NCBI RefSeq assembly: GCF_002288925.2
Contig: NW_022098000.1
Location: forward strand, 16,686,889-16,750,888
Direction: 5' to 3'
Length of the DNA: 64,000 bases
Source: Delphinapterus leucas
Lineage: Eukaryota > Chordata > Mammalia > Artiodactyla > Monodontidae
The position numbers were made by a program, and so were the translations under genes. Below the pieces are notes generated by a model. The model was not told the DNA's origin. It saw nothing but the letters and a program-made list of their open reading frames with translations, and did no database searches. Shown one piece after another: positions 48,273-60,439 of this stretch; the stretch's first letter is position 1, and each line of letters starts with the position of its first letter.

Positions 48273-48870
48273 TGTGGACAGAACTATAATTCAAAAAGAT
48301 ACACGCACCCCTATGTTCAGAGCAGCACTCTTCACAATAGTGAAGACATGGAAACAACCAAAATGTCCATCGACAGATGAATGGATAAAGATGTGGTACA
48401 TATATACAATGGAATATTACTCAGCCATAAGAAAGAATGAAATAATGCCTTTTGCAGCTACATGGATGGACCTAGAGATTACCATACTAAGTGAAGAAAG
48501 TCAGACAGAGAAAGACAAATACTATATGATATCATTTATATGTGGAATCTAAAGTATGACACAAATGAACCTATCTATGAAACAGAAACAGAATCACGGA
48601 TATAAATAGACTGGTGGTTACCAAGCGGGAGGGAGTTGGGGGAGGGATGGATTGGGAGTTTGGGGTTAGCAGATGCAAACTATTATATATAGGATGGATA
48701 AACAGCAAGGTCCTACTGTATAGCACAGGGTTTTCCATTATAAACCATAAGGGAAAAGAATATAAAAAAGAATGCATGTGTATGTATAACTGAATCACTT
48801 TGCTGTACAGCAGTAATTAACACAACATCTTAAATCAAAACTAGACTTCAATTTTAAAAAAGAAAAAGAA
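48273..48870 (+). mobile_element. L1 3' end, forward part of the 5'-inverted L1
   Basis: The frame 48274-48552 reads the last part of ORF2 (KQPKCPSTDEW, MEYYSAIRKNE, TWMDLEI). The 3' UTR follows (aactgaatcactttgctgta), with an A-rich tail at about 48855-48880. Confidence 0.92.
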
Positions 48871-48880
48871 AAAAAAGAAA

Positions 48881-51670
48881 GGATGGGCCACCTATGGGTG
48901 AGAGAGGGAATCGCAGCTGCCTCTGGAGAATAAGCACATGCACCATCCTTCACGTCAGCTGAACTGAGGGTTGTGGTTTAATGTCCAGGAAGCCTTTGGG
49001 CTTCTGACTGAAGCAGAGATTCAGGATGACCATAAAGGAAGATCTGATTAACACAGATCAGATCTGTGTATTTTCCCCTAAAATATACAAAACGATAGTG
49101 GTTTGTTCATGTCAAATGTTTGCATGAAGCAGCATCTTTTGGACCAATAGCAGGTAGAAAAGTCATGATGCTACATCTACAGGGGCTTGAATGTCTGACT
49201 CACTTGAATGCTGGGCACATCTGATACTTGGCAGTTTGGATGATGGAAACAATACCATCAAATATCATCTACTAGAAACACGATTAAACGGCCCGTTTCC
49301 TGACATTTCCTGACGAAAACGTTGTATTTTAGCTCAGACATGAATATTTCAATAATAGAGAACTAGACTGTTAGTAAACTTGGCTCAGTGAGAACATTCC
49401 CCATTTAAAGGTTTTTTTGATTTGGGTTCAGCTTTTTTTAGAATGGGCCACCTTATAAAATTTCTGATGCCTTAGCTAAATATTGTCAGATTGGAAAGAG
49501 GCTATAACAAACATGTGTGAAGGAGTTTAAATAGCATCATTGGTTTAAAACATAGTGTGATTTAAATGTAAATGTAATTTAAACTACAAACAATCATGAA
49601 ATGACTCTCCATCTCCTCTCAAATAAAGCAAATCAAACACAAGGTCAGTGTTAATAGAAAAAAGAACTTGTGCTGGGTATGTGAGTTCTCACTGTATTTT
49701 GTTTTTTAAACCATACATGTATGTTATATAAATTCTTTCTGCTAGTTTTCACAATAAAAGAGTTTACAAAATTAACTTGTTGGAACTGTGAGCTTAACCT
49801 CCCTCCTATACATGCATGTACACATGCACACATTTAGTTAGTATGAGTCAAATCCTCATAAAAATTCTAGATTTGAGTGACACAGAGAGTCAGGAAAATA
49901 ATGAGAGGAACCAGCACGATGAGGGAACTCTGAAGGCGTTGGCATCCATCGTGTAACCTAGAGAAGACAAGGACCTGGTTGATTTAATAATGGTCTCCCA
50001 GTTTATGCAGGGTTTTTATGCGGAAGATGGTGTCCAGATGTTTTTCATTTCTAGTGAAGACAGAAAAAAAACAAAACAAAACTGGAGGAGCTGGAATTGC
50101 ATCAGGGGAGATTAGGTTGGAGATGAAGGAGCAGGTCCTGGTTGAAGGGTTGTGAGACATTGGAACGAACAACCAAGGAAGATTATGAAATCCCCATCTC
50201 TGGAATTCTTAAATGAATGTGATCTGCGTGAATCAACGCGGTGGATTGGTTTAGATATCTGCCTGGGATGGCTGAGCCGACCGTTTCCGTGGGCCAAGTC
50301 CCCCTGGGGCGCCCTGACTCTGCTGCACTGAGTGTATTGCACGTGGCAGGGAACCCAGTGCGTGGAGCCAGAAGCCTGCTGCCTCGTGGCGAAGCTGCTG
50401 GTCTGTGTGCTGGGTAAGCTGACACTTCACGATCCTGTAGACTCGAACGGCTCCAGGGGCATTTAGGATCGTTCTGACTGCCAACTGCCACCTTGAAATA
50501 GGAAAAGTATTTTAAACAAACCCTCCAGGACATGCAGGCTGAGGGTGTATTTGCAGTGCTCAGAATACACGGTCACCGGACACCTTGGAGAGGCAACTGA
50601 AAACTATTAGCGCAGCAGGAACCCCCGCGGAAAAGAGATGTGGGAGCTGGAAGATCTGAACATTAAACTTATCTCCTCTCTTTCTCTTTCTAAAACATTT
50701 TTTGACATAGAAGCTAAATGTTCTTGATGACCAGATTTCTCTCTCTCTCTTTCATTTTTCTTTCTTGAGTTCTTTCAAGCTTTTTTTTAAACATAAAAAA
50801 ATATTTAAAGTACGACAATTAGGTCTCATGGATACTGAGAGGCAAACGCAGAGAATTTGAAGGAGGCAATTCAATATTTTTGTTAAAAAAATAAAGGCCC
50901 AGAGCTTTGCTTTCCTTATAAAGGGATACTTTTCCTTGTGTCTGTTTTAAATATATTTCTTAAGGTGATGAAACATCCCAGGGAACAGAGCTGTATGTGA
51001 AGAGATTTGTGTGGAAAGGAGGATTTTAAAAACTCTTTTTTTTTCGTCTTCCCGAGGCAGCCCAGCCTCGTACTTCAAAAGAGCTGAGTAGAACTTCTAC
51101 CTAAGGGACAGCTTACCTCCCCCGGCGGGCTTGGTTTCCATACCATGGTTTTTCTGGAAATGTCCTCTTTCCATACACTACCTCTGAGTCACGCCTCATT
51201 AAGAGTGATGATTATGATCTCCTCTGGACGTTCTGATGCTGCTGAGAACCGGGAGGATATTTTGAGCCCTGGAATTCAGTCTCTGCCACATGTTTGGATT
51301 AACAACCAGTTAAACCTTGCTAAGGCAATATTTTTCTATGCAGTTAGTTTTTATACCAAACAAGGTTTGTAGTAACTGGATGCCCTACTTGAGCAAAACT
51401 GTTTACCAGAAAATAAATCACTCCTGGCATTAAGAAAACACAAGCCCAGGGATTCGCCAGCCGAACCTCATCCCGTTCATTTCTCATAAACCTAGCCCCA
51501 GACATGTGCATTCTCATCTACGATGACTTATGCTTTGAATTGTGGTCTCTTTATTTCCATGCCCATTATAATGCTTACCTAAACATTTCCCTCTGTTTAG
51601 CTGCGGTGCTTCTGGTAATGACTTCTATTTGGATGCTGGGAAGCATTTACCAGCCTTCAGCAAGCCCTAT
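48881..51670. other. 2.8 kb without a gene
   Basis: No recognisable repeat apart from short low-complexity runs. 50183-50533 has overlapping antisense frames of 116 and 77 codons in a slightly CpG-richer stretch (50220-50640), with no known domain. Confidence 0.45.
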
Positions 51671-51833
51671 GGAAAGAAAGAGAGAGAGAGAGAGAGAGAA
51701 AGAGAGAGGGAAGGCAGGAAGAAGGGAGGAAGGAAGGAGGGAGCAGGGAGGTGGAGAAGGAGGGAGGGAGGGAGAGGGAGAGATTGATTGAGGAAGGAAG
51801 GGGAGAAAGGGAAGGAGGGAGAGCAGAAAAAAG
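51671..51833. repeat. Polypurine tract (GA)n and (GGAA/GGGA)n
   Basis: About 160 bases are almost wholly G+A, from a pure GA run into ggaagg and gggagg units, broken by attgattga. Frames on both strands here are low-complexity artefacts. Confidence 0.95.
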
Positions 51834-53117
51834 GCATAGTTTTTTCCTAAGAGGCCATAGAATAACAGAGAATTAGAACTTGAAGCGATTTCAGGCTTAT
51901 CTAATTTCACCTCTGTGATTTGCAGATGAGATACATAGGAGCATGACTGGCTTTGGGTACCATAGGAGGCAGAAAGGTGGGCTGTGAACACAGGTCTGCC
52001 AACTCCTGTTGACCTTTGCCCTGCGCTGAAATTTCTTCTCTCCTCCGGTAGTTTTCTTTTCCACTGGACATCCTGAATGCCTAAATAAGAGGTTAGAAAA
52101 ACAAGATATGGTTGGCCAGGTGCTCCTGGGAAGAAATAATGGAACTAAGCTGAAGTTGGCAGTCTTTCCATTATGGTAACCAAGACAGTCAGTGGGTTCC
52201 AGGGATCAGCTGCACGCTGCCCATATGGGACAGGGTCTCTTATGAATGGTCCCGTCCAAATTCTGGCAGGCACTTAACACCAGTCAAAGCTATGTTGGAA
52301 GAAGCTGTTGGTTGTGCAAATGTCAGGGAAAAACAGGAAAATGATCCAAACATATGAGTTTGTCAGATTTTGAGGATTTTGTTGAAATTCTTATAAAAAA
52401 ATGGAAGAACATTCATTCCTTGAGTAATGATTTGTTTATTCTATTGACCTCAAGTCAGAGCTAGTAGCTCTAATCACTTGGAGTAAATCTAATTGGCTTC
52501 CTACCACTAGGAAGGCCCGATCCTACTCAATTCTGTTCATAAACCATAAATGCCATACAAAGGAAAAGACACCCCCAAAATAATCCAAAAGATTTAGAAT
52601 GAGCTCCCTCATCATTTCTTCAATCTGACTTTTGCATATTGGAATATTTTTGGAGAATTTTCTACTCATGTGTATTTTTGACAATAGGTGCAAACCCATG
52701 GGTTTTGAGAATCCAAAAATGAGTTGTTGAGCATGTGAAGATTTAGCCATTAATGAAATAATTTTTTTTTTTCTTCCAAGTTGACTTTTTCCTTTGCTTT
52801 AACTGAGTACTGTCTTTTGTCAGAGAGACTGGGGTCATGAATGTAACTTCAAGGGAGTTCCCCTGGTTCACTTGTTTCAGTGATAAAGCCATATACATGG
52901 AACCACACTGAACTTGGATTCTAGCGTTGAAACCACTTCTTTAGGCCTAATTTGCATAGGCTACAAATATATTGAGAGCTGGGGCAAGATTTTTGAACGG
53001 ACTACATTATCCAGCATTTTTCTTTGCAAATACAGTGGACGAAGGAACCCGTAAATGAATGAAGTCCAGGATGAATCATTTCATAGCACAATGTGATTTA
53101 GATTTCCCTATGCACAT
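51834..53117. other. No gene recognised
   Basis: Unique-looking DNA. A possible MIR or L2 trace near 51900-51930 (ctctgtgatttgcagatgag) is too short to call. Confidence 0.45.
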
Positions 53118-53245
53118 AACCATACAGCAGTGATTACTGGGCCCTTGCTGTGTGTAACGCTCTGTGAGAGGCACAGAGCGAGACAAACAGATGCATGTAA
53201 TAGCGGATGGTTTCTGCCCTCAGGGAGCTTACACACTGCACAGGG
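53118..53245 (-). mobile_element. L2 3' tail, antisense
   Basis: attactgggcccttgctgtg, gcacagagcgagacaaacag and ctgccctcagggagcttaca are the complement of the L2 tail. Confidence 0.65.
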
Positions 53246-54044
53246 CAGAGCCCCAATTCTCAACCTGTCCCTCTTGGTGACGTCGTGGATCAGGTCAGCT
53301 GTGGGGGTCACCATCATCCCCAGGGGTCCCCCATCACTCATAAGAGGTCTGGCATTGTCTCTCTTCTCCCTGTAGGTTTTCCTCCACCCCCTCTCTCTCC
53401 CCTCCTGATGTCAAGGCACCTGGCTGGAGGACCAGTGCTGATGGATGGGATTCTTCATGTATTTGACAGTTACTGAATATTATTAGGGGAAACCCATATG
53501 AAATTGCAGTTTTTGTAGGTCAGAAACAGTCAGCTGTCAATAAGTTCATATGATTAAATCAGATATTTAGCACATTTGTATGAAGTGGATAATCCATGAG
53601 CTTTGGAGGTGTTTTAGATTTTTCCAAGAAGTCTGTTTTCTAGGACCCTCCCTCAGCCAGACAGGCCCAATGTCAGTGGCGAAGGGTTTTGGGTGCACTG
53701 TGCTTCTAGGAGGGGAGAGTTGATGAGGTTTTGTTCATTCCAGCTGAGGTACCCTGAGCTGGAGGGATGCCTTTGGTGTGAAGAATATTTTGAAAACTCT
53801 TGTTTGTTTGCCAAAATAATCTGATTTGGATAATTACATCATAAAAATTTAAACGTAAGTACAACTATATGAAAAGGTCTGAGAGCTCAGAATGATGTGA
53901 CTTAGTGAGTCCCTGTTTTTCCTGTAATCCCTCCTGTTTCACTCATAGTGCTGGCTTGAAAACCTACTGACTTCATTTGGGTCTGAAAACAGCCAATTTA
54001 AAAAATAACTCAAGTATTAGCATTCTTGCTTTAAAGATGAAGAA
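53246..54044. other. No gene recognised
   Basis: Unique-looking sequence. Confidence 0.4.
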
Positions 54045-54307
54045 GCTGAGATGGTGACTATAGTTAATTATATTGTATTGCATATTTGAAAGTTGCTTAG
54101 AGAGTAGATCTTAAAATCTCTTATCACCAGAGAAAATTTTTCGTTACTATGTATGGTGATGGATGTTAACACGACATATTGTGAGGATCATTTTACAGCA
54201 CATACAAATATTGAATCATTATGTTGTATACCTGAGACGAATATAATGTTATATGTCAATTATACCTCAGTGAAAACAAAAAATTACTTTGTCAAAAAAA
54301 TGCATAA
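54045..54307 (+). mobile_element. L1 3' end
   Basis: tagttaattatattgtattg, agagagtagatcttaaaatc, ggtgatggatgttaacacg and atgttatatgtcaattatac are the L1 3' UTR order. The A-rich tail served as the SINE target. Confidence 0.85.
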
Positions 54308-54321
54308 AAAAATAACTCAGG

Positions 54322-54521
54322 GGGTTTCCCTGGTGCCGCAGTGGTTGAGAGTCCGCCTGCCGATGCAGGGGACACGGGTTCGTGCCCCGGTCGGGGAAGA
54401 TCCCACATGCCGTGGAGCAGCTGGGCCCGTGAGCCATGGCCGCTGCGCCTGCGCGTCTGGAGCCTGCGCTCCGCAACCGGAGAGGCCGCAGCGGTGAGAG
54501 GCCTGCGTACCGCAAAAAAAT
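54322..54521 (+). mobile_element. CHR-type SINE at an L1 tail
   Basis: A box tggtgccgcagtgg with changes, B box ggttcgtgccccgg, A-rich tail. The target-site duplication aaaaataactcagg is at 54308-54321 and 54522-54535. CpG sites are well preserved, so the copy is fairly young. Confidence 0.94.
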
Positions 54522-54835
54522 AAAAAATAACTCAGGTAATACATGAGCATGTAGATATTAAACGGAAGAAAAAAGGAAGAGGAGGAGCAGGTGTAGGGGG
54601 AGAAGGAAACGAAGAGGAAAAGAAAAAACGTTAAACCTCTATGAACACAGCCTAGAGAGAGCTGATTTTCATGTTTCGGTGAAGCTGCTTCTAGACTTCT
54701 TTCCAAACAGGTTATGCTTTGAAAATGCAAATATTCTAGGGAGGTGGAGGGGAAACTATTAATCACTTATAATTTACTGCAGATTAATGATAGCAAGCGC
54801 TTCCAGAACTGAACATGTCTTGAAAAATATTTCAG

Positions 54836-55030
54836 ACCAATCCTCAACCAGGGGTGATTTTAGCCTCCAGAGGACGTTTGGTGCGTCTGAAAACATGTTT
54901 GGCTGTCACAGCTCCTGGCATCTAGAGAGCAGAGGCCAAGGATGTTTCTAACCACCCTATGCACAGCACAGACCTCAACAACAAAGAAGAATTAGCCCCA
55001 GATGTCAATAGTGTCAGTAGGTGAAAAAGC
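54836..55030. mobile_element. MER20-like hAT element
   Basis: cctcaaccaggggtgatttt, gaggacgtttggtgcgtctg, gttggctgtcacagctcctg-like text and tagccccagatgtcaatagt match the standard MER20-type sequence. The duplication at its ends is no longer clear. Confidence 0.72.
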
Positions 55031-55065
55031 CTGTTTTTGACCGGTTCCCTTATTTTCAGAGTAAG

Positions 55066-55167
55066 GAGTCCAGAGTTGGAAGATCATTTACGCAAAGTCA
55101 CTCAGCCAATAGCAGGAGAGGGATGAGAACCCTTGCCTCCTGATTGAGTCCAGGGTTCTTTTCACTG
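55066..55167 (-). mobile_element. MIR SINE, antisense, diverged
   Basis: acgcaaagtcactcagccaa and gagagggatgagaacccttg are the complement of the MIR core. Confidence 0.6.
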
Positions 55168-55473
55168 CACTGGAATGAAAGGCTTTTCTCCCAATATCTT
55201 GTTGAGACCAGCAATGTGACTTGAGAAAGTAGAAATCTTGATAGCTAATGGGGGACTCAGGACAATGTGAGGGGATAATTCCAAAACAGAGGTCTGGGAG
55301 GAGAGACAGATCCAGTTAGCGGGAGGTGAGAGCCTGCAAACAGCAGAAATGGAATAGCCACAGAGCACAGAGGGGGTGATGGAAACCAGTTCTAGAAAAG
55401 GCACAAAAAGAGCAGTGGGGATAGATCCCCCCCAAATATTGCTTGCTTGGCAGTTTCGTATGGATATTTTTAG
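55168..55473. other. No gene recognised
   Basis: Unique-looking sequence between a MIR relic and the TIR element. Confidence 0.4.
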
Positions 55474-55584
55474 GGTGACTAACTTGTCCCTGTTTGCTTA
55501 GGACTGTCCTGGTTTAAAATCTAAAAATCCCATGTTCTGGGAACCCCCTCCATTCTGGGCAAACCAGGAAGGTCAGTCACTCTA
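55474..55584. mobile_element. Small TIR element, copy 2
   Basis: agggtgactaacttgtccct at the left and the complement of gcaaaccaggaaggtcagtc followed by actct at the right form inverted ends. Shared interior blocks (gtttgctta, tgttctgggaa, cccc) with the copy at 41998-42110 show the same family. Confidence 0.65.
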
Positions 55585-56189
55585 TTTCCCATTCCCTCAC
55601 ATGAAAAGACCTGATAAAAGTGATTCTGCCACATTGCATATTAGTTTGGTGAATTGGAGAAATTTGGTGAAGGGTACCTGGGACCTCTCTGTACATTTTT
55701 GCAACTTCCTGTGACTATACAAGTATTTCAAAATGCAAATTTAAAAATAGATCATTAAATGTGATATGAATGAATAACTAACCCCTCAACTGAAACTTCA
55801 GGGCGATTTCATGGGGCCAGATGGAACACCCAGGGTTGAAATTTCTTTCTGAGTGTCATAGGTACCACACCACCACTGTGGGCAATGACTTCATGGGGTA
55901 TGTGGAAAGAGCAGTGAGGGTGACTTTTGGTCACAGTACAGATGGTGTGGTCGGCATATAGGCATTGTCGTTTTATCTTGAAGTAGTCCAGATCTCCTTG
56001 TGATGCAAACAGTGTCGTTTGGGGAATAAGCAAGGGACAAGGATTTATAGGAGAGAAAAATCACAGAAGCTTTCCACTGAGATAGCTGTTCGTTCATTCA
56101 TTCATTCTGGTACCAAACCCTCTGCTAAATGATAAAATTTGAATTGGGAGCTCTTCTCATCCCTGCAAGGGGTTTTGGTTTGGGGGCCA
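55585..56189. other. No gene recognised
   Basis: Unique-looking sequence. The 74-codon antisense frame has no motif. Confidence 0.4.
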
Positions 56190-56205
56190 AAAGAAAGGCC
56201 TTGAG

Positions 56206-56413
56206 GGGCTTCCCTGGGGGCGCAGTGGTTGAGAGTCCACCTCCCGATGCAGGGGACACGGGTTCGTGCCCCGGTCCGGGAAGATCCCACATGCCATGGA
56301 GTGGCTGGGCCCGTGAGCCATGGCCGCTGAGCCTGCGCGTCCGGAGCCTGTGCTCTGCAACGGGAGAGGCCACAACAGTGAGAGGCCCACGTACCGCAAA
56401 AAAAAAGAAAAAG
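56206..56413 (+). mobile_element. CHR-type SINE
   Basis: It starts ggcttccctgggggcgcagt, has B box ggttcgtgccccgg and ends in an A-rich tail. The target-site duplication aaagaaaggccttgag (56190-56205 and 56414-56429) is perfect over 16 bp. Frames of 91-153 codons on both strands across it are SINE artefacts. Confidence 0.96.
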
Positions 56414-56429
56414 AAAGAAAGGCCTTGAG

Positions 56430-57329
56430 CAAAAAGGGCCCAGGTTGACTTTAACATTGTAAATTTTACTTTTTTCATAAGAAGAATGGAACATTAGTTG
56501 AATACCTTCTGTGTTCAAGTCATTGCGGTTGTAAGTTAGACAGCTCAGCATCTGTGTCTTCAAGCAGATAAAACAACTGCACTTTACAGAGGCCCTTTCA
56601 GTTTATAGACATCTTTAAAAACATGTTTTAATTTAATGGAACTTGCATTTTTTAAAGGGGGACATCCACAAATTGAAACACGTCAAGTAAAAAGTCTCCC
56701 TGATGGGCTTGGGAGCCTGAGCATGGGGCAGAAATGTTTGACCAGAAGACTTCCCAATCCACTCCAAATTTCTTAGCTTTTTGGCTGAAATCCTGGAGAA
56801 ATTGTGTCTAATTTTCCACTGGAGGTGGAAGGCATACAACTCTTCCGCATAACCAGGGAATGTACTATTCCACAGGGCTTGATTTTAGCCTTGCTCCAGA
56901 CTCTTAGAAGTGTCCTGTCCTATTTGCTTGAGGACTGTAATTGCATTCTCGGGGTTAGAGGGCCTTTCATCTTCCTGTTACGGGTCATCCTTCCTGAGAG
57001 CAGGAACTCTTTTTAGCTTCAAATGAATGCTACTGTATGCTTTACCAAAAGCAGAAGGAAAGTACAGCGGGCAGTAGGCCATAGCAAGTGGGCCAGGAGA
57101 GAAATGGAGTCAGGAAACAGATGGTAATGGGGGAAAGAAGGAAGGAAAGCATAAATATGCTAAAACAGGAAGTGGAAGGAGGGGAGGCAAGCCTTGCTCT
57201 CTTCTTTTTGTTGAGAATCGCCCATGGTCAGAAAGCCAGAGCTGCCATCTTGTTTTAAGGTGAGTCCCCTCCAGCATTTTGTCTTTAGTCTTTAGCAAAG
57301 AAGATCAAAGAGCTGGAAGAATCAGCGGG
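56430..57329. other. No gene recognised
   Basis: Unique-looking sequence with no support for exons. Confidence 0.4.
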
Positions 57330-57465
57330 AGGAGCTTTTAAAAAATACCTGCTCCCAAGTCCCACCTCCAGAGATTCTGAGACCATTGGTCCCAATAGGA
57401 TTCAAACATAGGTATACCTTTGACGCTCCCCAGGTGAAAGCCATAGTTGAGAACCACTAGTGTAA
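57330..57465. mobile_element. MER5A-like hAT fragment
   Basis: ggagcttttaaaaaatacct, cacctccagagattctgaga and gctccccaggtgaaagccat, then gttgagaaccactagtg, match the MER5A layout (a non-autonomous Charlie derivative). Confidence 0.78.
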
Positions 57466-57560
57466 CCTCCCTAACTATTATGGATGGAGAAATCAAGCCC
57501 CAGAGATGTTAGGCAACTGATAGGGGTCCACACAGCTAGACCCAGAGGTGGATCTGCCAC
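57466..57560 (-). mobile_element. MIR SINE fragment, antisense
   Basis: tatggatggagaaatcaagc, cccagagatgttaggcaact and cacacagctagacccagagg are the MIR core in reverse. Confidence 0.6.
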
Positions 57561-57689
57561 TCAGGTCTCCCGACCCCCGTGGAAGAAGTTTCTAATAATG
57601 CAAGTTGAATCCCTAACACATCAAGGACAAGGCCAGGCATGCTATAGATGTCAGAAGAGTGCTTCTTTCCCTAATAGACTTCTTTTTTT

Positions 57690-57760
57690 AAAACACACCT
57701 GACATGGGGCCTGTCACATAGCAGCACTTAATAAATGTTTGCTGAATGAATGGCACATGA
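57690..57760 (+). mobile_element. L2 3' terminus
   Basis: catggggcctgtcacatagc, agcacttaataaatgtttgc and tgaatgaatgg are the L2 3' tail. Confidence 0.72.
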
Positions 57761-58414
57761 CATTTTCCTCCCCACTTCCACCAGAAGCATTACAATAACA
57801 TGTTCAAAAGTGCTAAAGCGAAATGGAAACGACTTTCACATTCAGTCCCTTTCTTGCTGACCACCGGTTACCTTTTTGTGACTCAACCTACAAGCCTGTG
57901 ATTGAGTGGATGATGGAATTCAAGGGGATTTCCATTCAAGTAATGAAGGAGCTGTTGGGTTTTCAGCTTCAAATTCTTTCCCTTGTTAGAGAAAGTGAAA
58001 CATTATCTTGAGTATTTAAATCCTGCTGAATGGTTTTTCAATAGAAGTGATTGAACAAAAAAACCATTTTTTAAAATAATTTTTGGAGGAATTTGTTCCA
58101 TTCTGTCTTGTGTTTCACTCTAAACAATTTTTTTTTAGCAAAAATTATTCTCCGTGCCATAAATGTGTGGTGAGTGCCTCCCAGCCATATTTCCACACAG
58201 AACACAGGTCTTTGCCAATTTTTTTTGTATGTAGAGCCCCAACGGGTGATGGCCCAGAACTGAAACCCTATCTAATGCTACTAAAGTCTTGGATTGAGAA
58301 AGGTCTTAAAATCACCTTTGGTGGTTTAGAGAGAAATCTCTAAAATCAACCCAGGATCTCTAGTTTCTCTTCTTTACTAGGACTGTTGATGATGCGAGAC
58401 AAAGCCTTCTTCGT
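57761..58414. other. No gene recognised
   Basis: Unique-looking AT-rich sequence. Confidence 0.4.
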
Positions 58415-58496
58415 ATTGGACTGGAAGCTTTTGAAGGCAAGGATCAGGTCTGTTTTCCACTTTCATATCCTTCACACACGGTACGTCCTCTAAACC

Positions 58497-58724
58497 ATGC
58501 ATTCTCCACAGAGGTGATAATGCCCCCAAGGGGTGAAAGTGATTCTTGGGGGAGGGCAATGAAAATGTCTTAGAAATGGTTTATGGCCCTTCAATGGGCC
58601 ACAGTACATAAAGAGGTATACAGTATATCGGTGGTATTAAAGTTTCATGAGGAGATTGGGCGAAATTTTTCTTAAAAGCCTCCTTAAGGGGAGTCATAAT
58701 GAGAAAGAGGTTGGGAAACCCTGC
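58497..58724. mobile_element. Candidate hAT-type non-autonomous element
   Basis: The segment lies between tctaaacc (58489-58496) and tctaaaca (58725-58732), an 8-bp duplication with one mismatch. The right end aggttgggaaaccctgc has the usual hAT-terminus look, and the left end gcattctccacagagg is partly complementary. Family not identified. Confidence 0.5.
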
Positions 58725-58732
58725 TCTAAACA

Positions 58733-59169
58733 TATTTACTGACTGAATGAATGAGTGTGATGTCGTGCTAGAGACAACGAATATTCCTGGAAAATTGCTA
58801 AGAGACAGTGTTTCGTGGCTCTGTTTTCTAGAGCTGAACAACTAACCTGGGCAAAGACTCCTGTGTGCAGAGATTTTGCCGAAGACCATGACATTTTGAC
58901 TTCCACCGGACCTGTTCTCTACATTTCGCATCGTCATTCTGATTTGAGATTCGAAGTTAAACCACGGGCACCAGGGATGACTCCTTGGCCTTTTGCTTGT
59001 TTGAGTGTAAAAATAGGAGAGTTGGATCCGTGGGAATCACCTGAAGGTCATAAATCTGGGTAGCTTGAGAGTAGCAGTGGCAAGGAACAAAGCAAAGCAA
59101 TCTAACAGGGACGGATCCACCACCTTTCACTTACAGAGCATCTGTTCAGCTGTGTGTTACCTCCACTAT
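58733..59169. other. No gene recognised
   Basis: Unique-looking. The 82-codon frame at 58815-59063 has no recognisable motif. Confidence 0.4.
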
Positions 59170-59350
59170 GGCTCCACCACTTACCAGATTCTATTAACAC
59201 ATGAATCTCAGTTAACTCATCTCTAAAATGGGGACAAGATGGGTACCATAGTCACATCATAGGGTTCTTGTTGGTATCAAATGAGACAATAGGTATGGAC
59301 AAACATTCTAAGCTACAAATTATTAATTTTAGGGTGCTATTATTATCCTG
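59170..59350 (+). mobile_element. MIR SINE
   Basis: gctccaccacttaccagatt, ctcagttaactcatctctaa, aatggggacaagatgggtac and atcatagggttcttgttgg are the MIR core and tail in order. Confidence 0.78.
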
Positions 59351-60439
59351 ACGATTGAAGTATTATTAGGAATAGATTCTGTATGAAGAAGCAAGGGAAT
59401 ATTTGAAGGAATAAAATTTTCCCATGCCCAGGGCAGTTAGTGGGCCCTGGAAGACCCCACGTGGCCCTACTTGAATGCAAGGAGGGCTGGGAAATGAGAC
59501 CTCTGATAGAGCAGTGACCACCCAGAAATGATGGGGGCACAAGGAGGATGGATAACAGGCTCTGCCACAAGAGACAACAATGTACCTAAATATTAATCTT
59601 CCCTAGTGCAAGGGCATCCAGGAAGTTAAAACATTATAGGATGGTCCCCTTGAAAGCATTCCCAGTTCCGAATCTTGCCACCCCCTGACCCTCCCCATCT
59701 CTGTCCTTGGGTCTCTCTTCCTCTTTGCAAGAGCACCTCCTTCTTTTCCACTTTCACCATGTAAATTCCTAGGTTTGAGGAAGTGCCACTCCACCTGGTA
59801 GGAGTTTCTCTCACCAAAGGATCCAGCCCTTACCCTCCAGGAGATTTCCCCTAAATTGGAGTTCTTCAGTCTGGAATAATCTGCTATCTTTGGTGGTTCC
59901 TGAGGGGATACTAGGACAGTAAAACATTCCATGGTGATCTTTGACATCCCGAGACCTTCAGATGTATCTATGCGGTGGGGGTGGGTACGGGCACAATCGA
60001 TCTGGTCCCCACGGAGCTTTCCAGGTTCAAGATAAGGAGCAGTTACACTTTCTTATTTTTCCAGGTTTCTAAAGTACATATTATTGGAAGAGGCACACAC
60101 ATGCACATCTTCTGAGGATGAAGATGAATTTTCAGAGAAATTCTGATTTCAACCGGTGAAGAAGGGTAGAAACACTTTCTTAATTACCCCACATTTGGTG
60201 GACTGCTTCTCTCATAGTAGAATTAGTGATTCAAGTATTAACACAAAGTGTTGGTTGGTTGGTTGATTTTTTCCATTCTTCTTTGACTTTTAAAAGTACT
60301 CTAAAACCTTCTGAGAAATGTGAAGCATTGGAATTACCATTTGCAATCGTCTAGTTCAATTCCTAGACATATGCCTTCCCCTTGCCCAATCCCTGTAGGG
60401 GGTGGGAATAGTTTCATTCTTCCACTTCAGACGTCCTTC
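59351..60439. other. No gene recognised
   Basis: Unique-looking sequence. The 114-codon antisense frame at 59603-59947 lacks motifs. Confidence 0.4.

Noticed and set aside
47845..48357. 170-codon antisense frame as a candidate gene
   Set aside because: It contains the L1 ORF2 C-terminal text and lies in the inverted segment of a dead L1.
51504..51991. Arg/Glu-rich and Ser/Pro-rich frames near the GA tract
   Set aside because: Both are low-complexity readings of the polypurine tract and its complement.
54317..54766. Antisense frame of 149 codons
   Set aside because: Most of the frame is antisense CHR-type SINE. Similar peptides recur at every SINE in the window (3230-3589, 20648-21028, 56102-56563).
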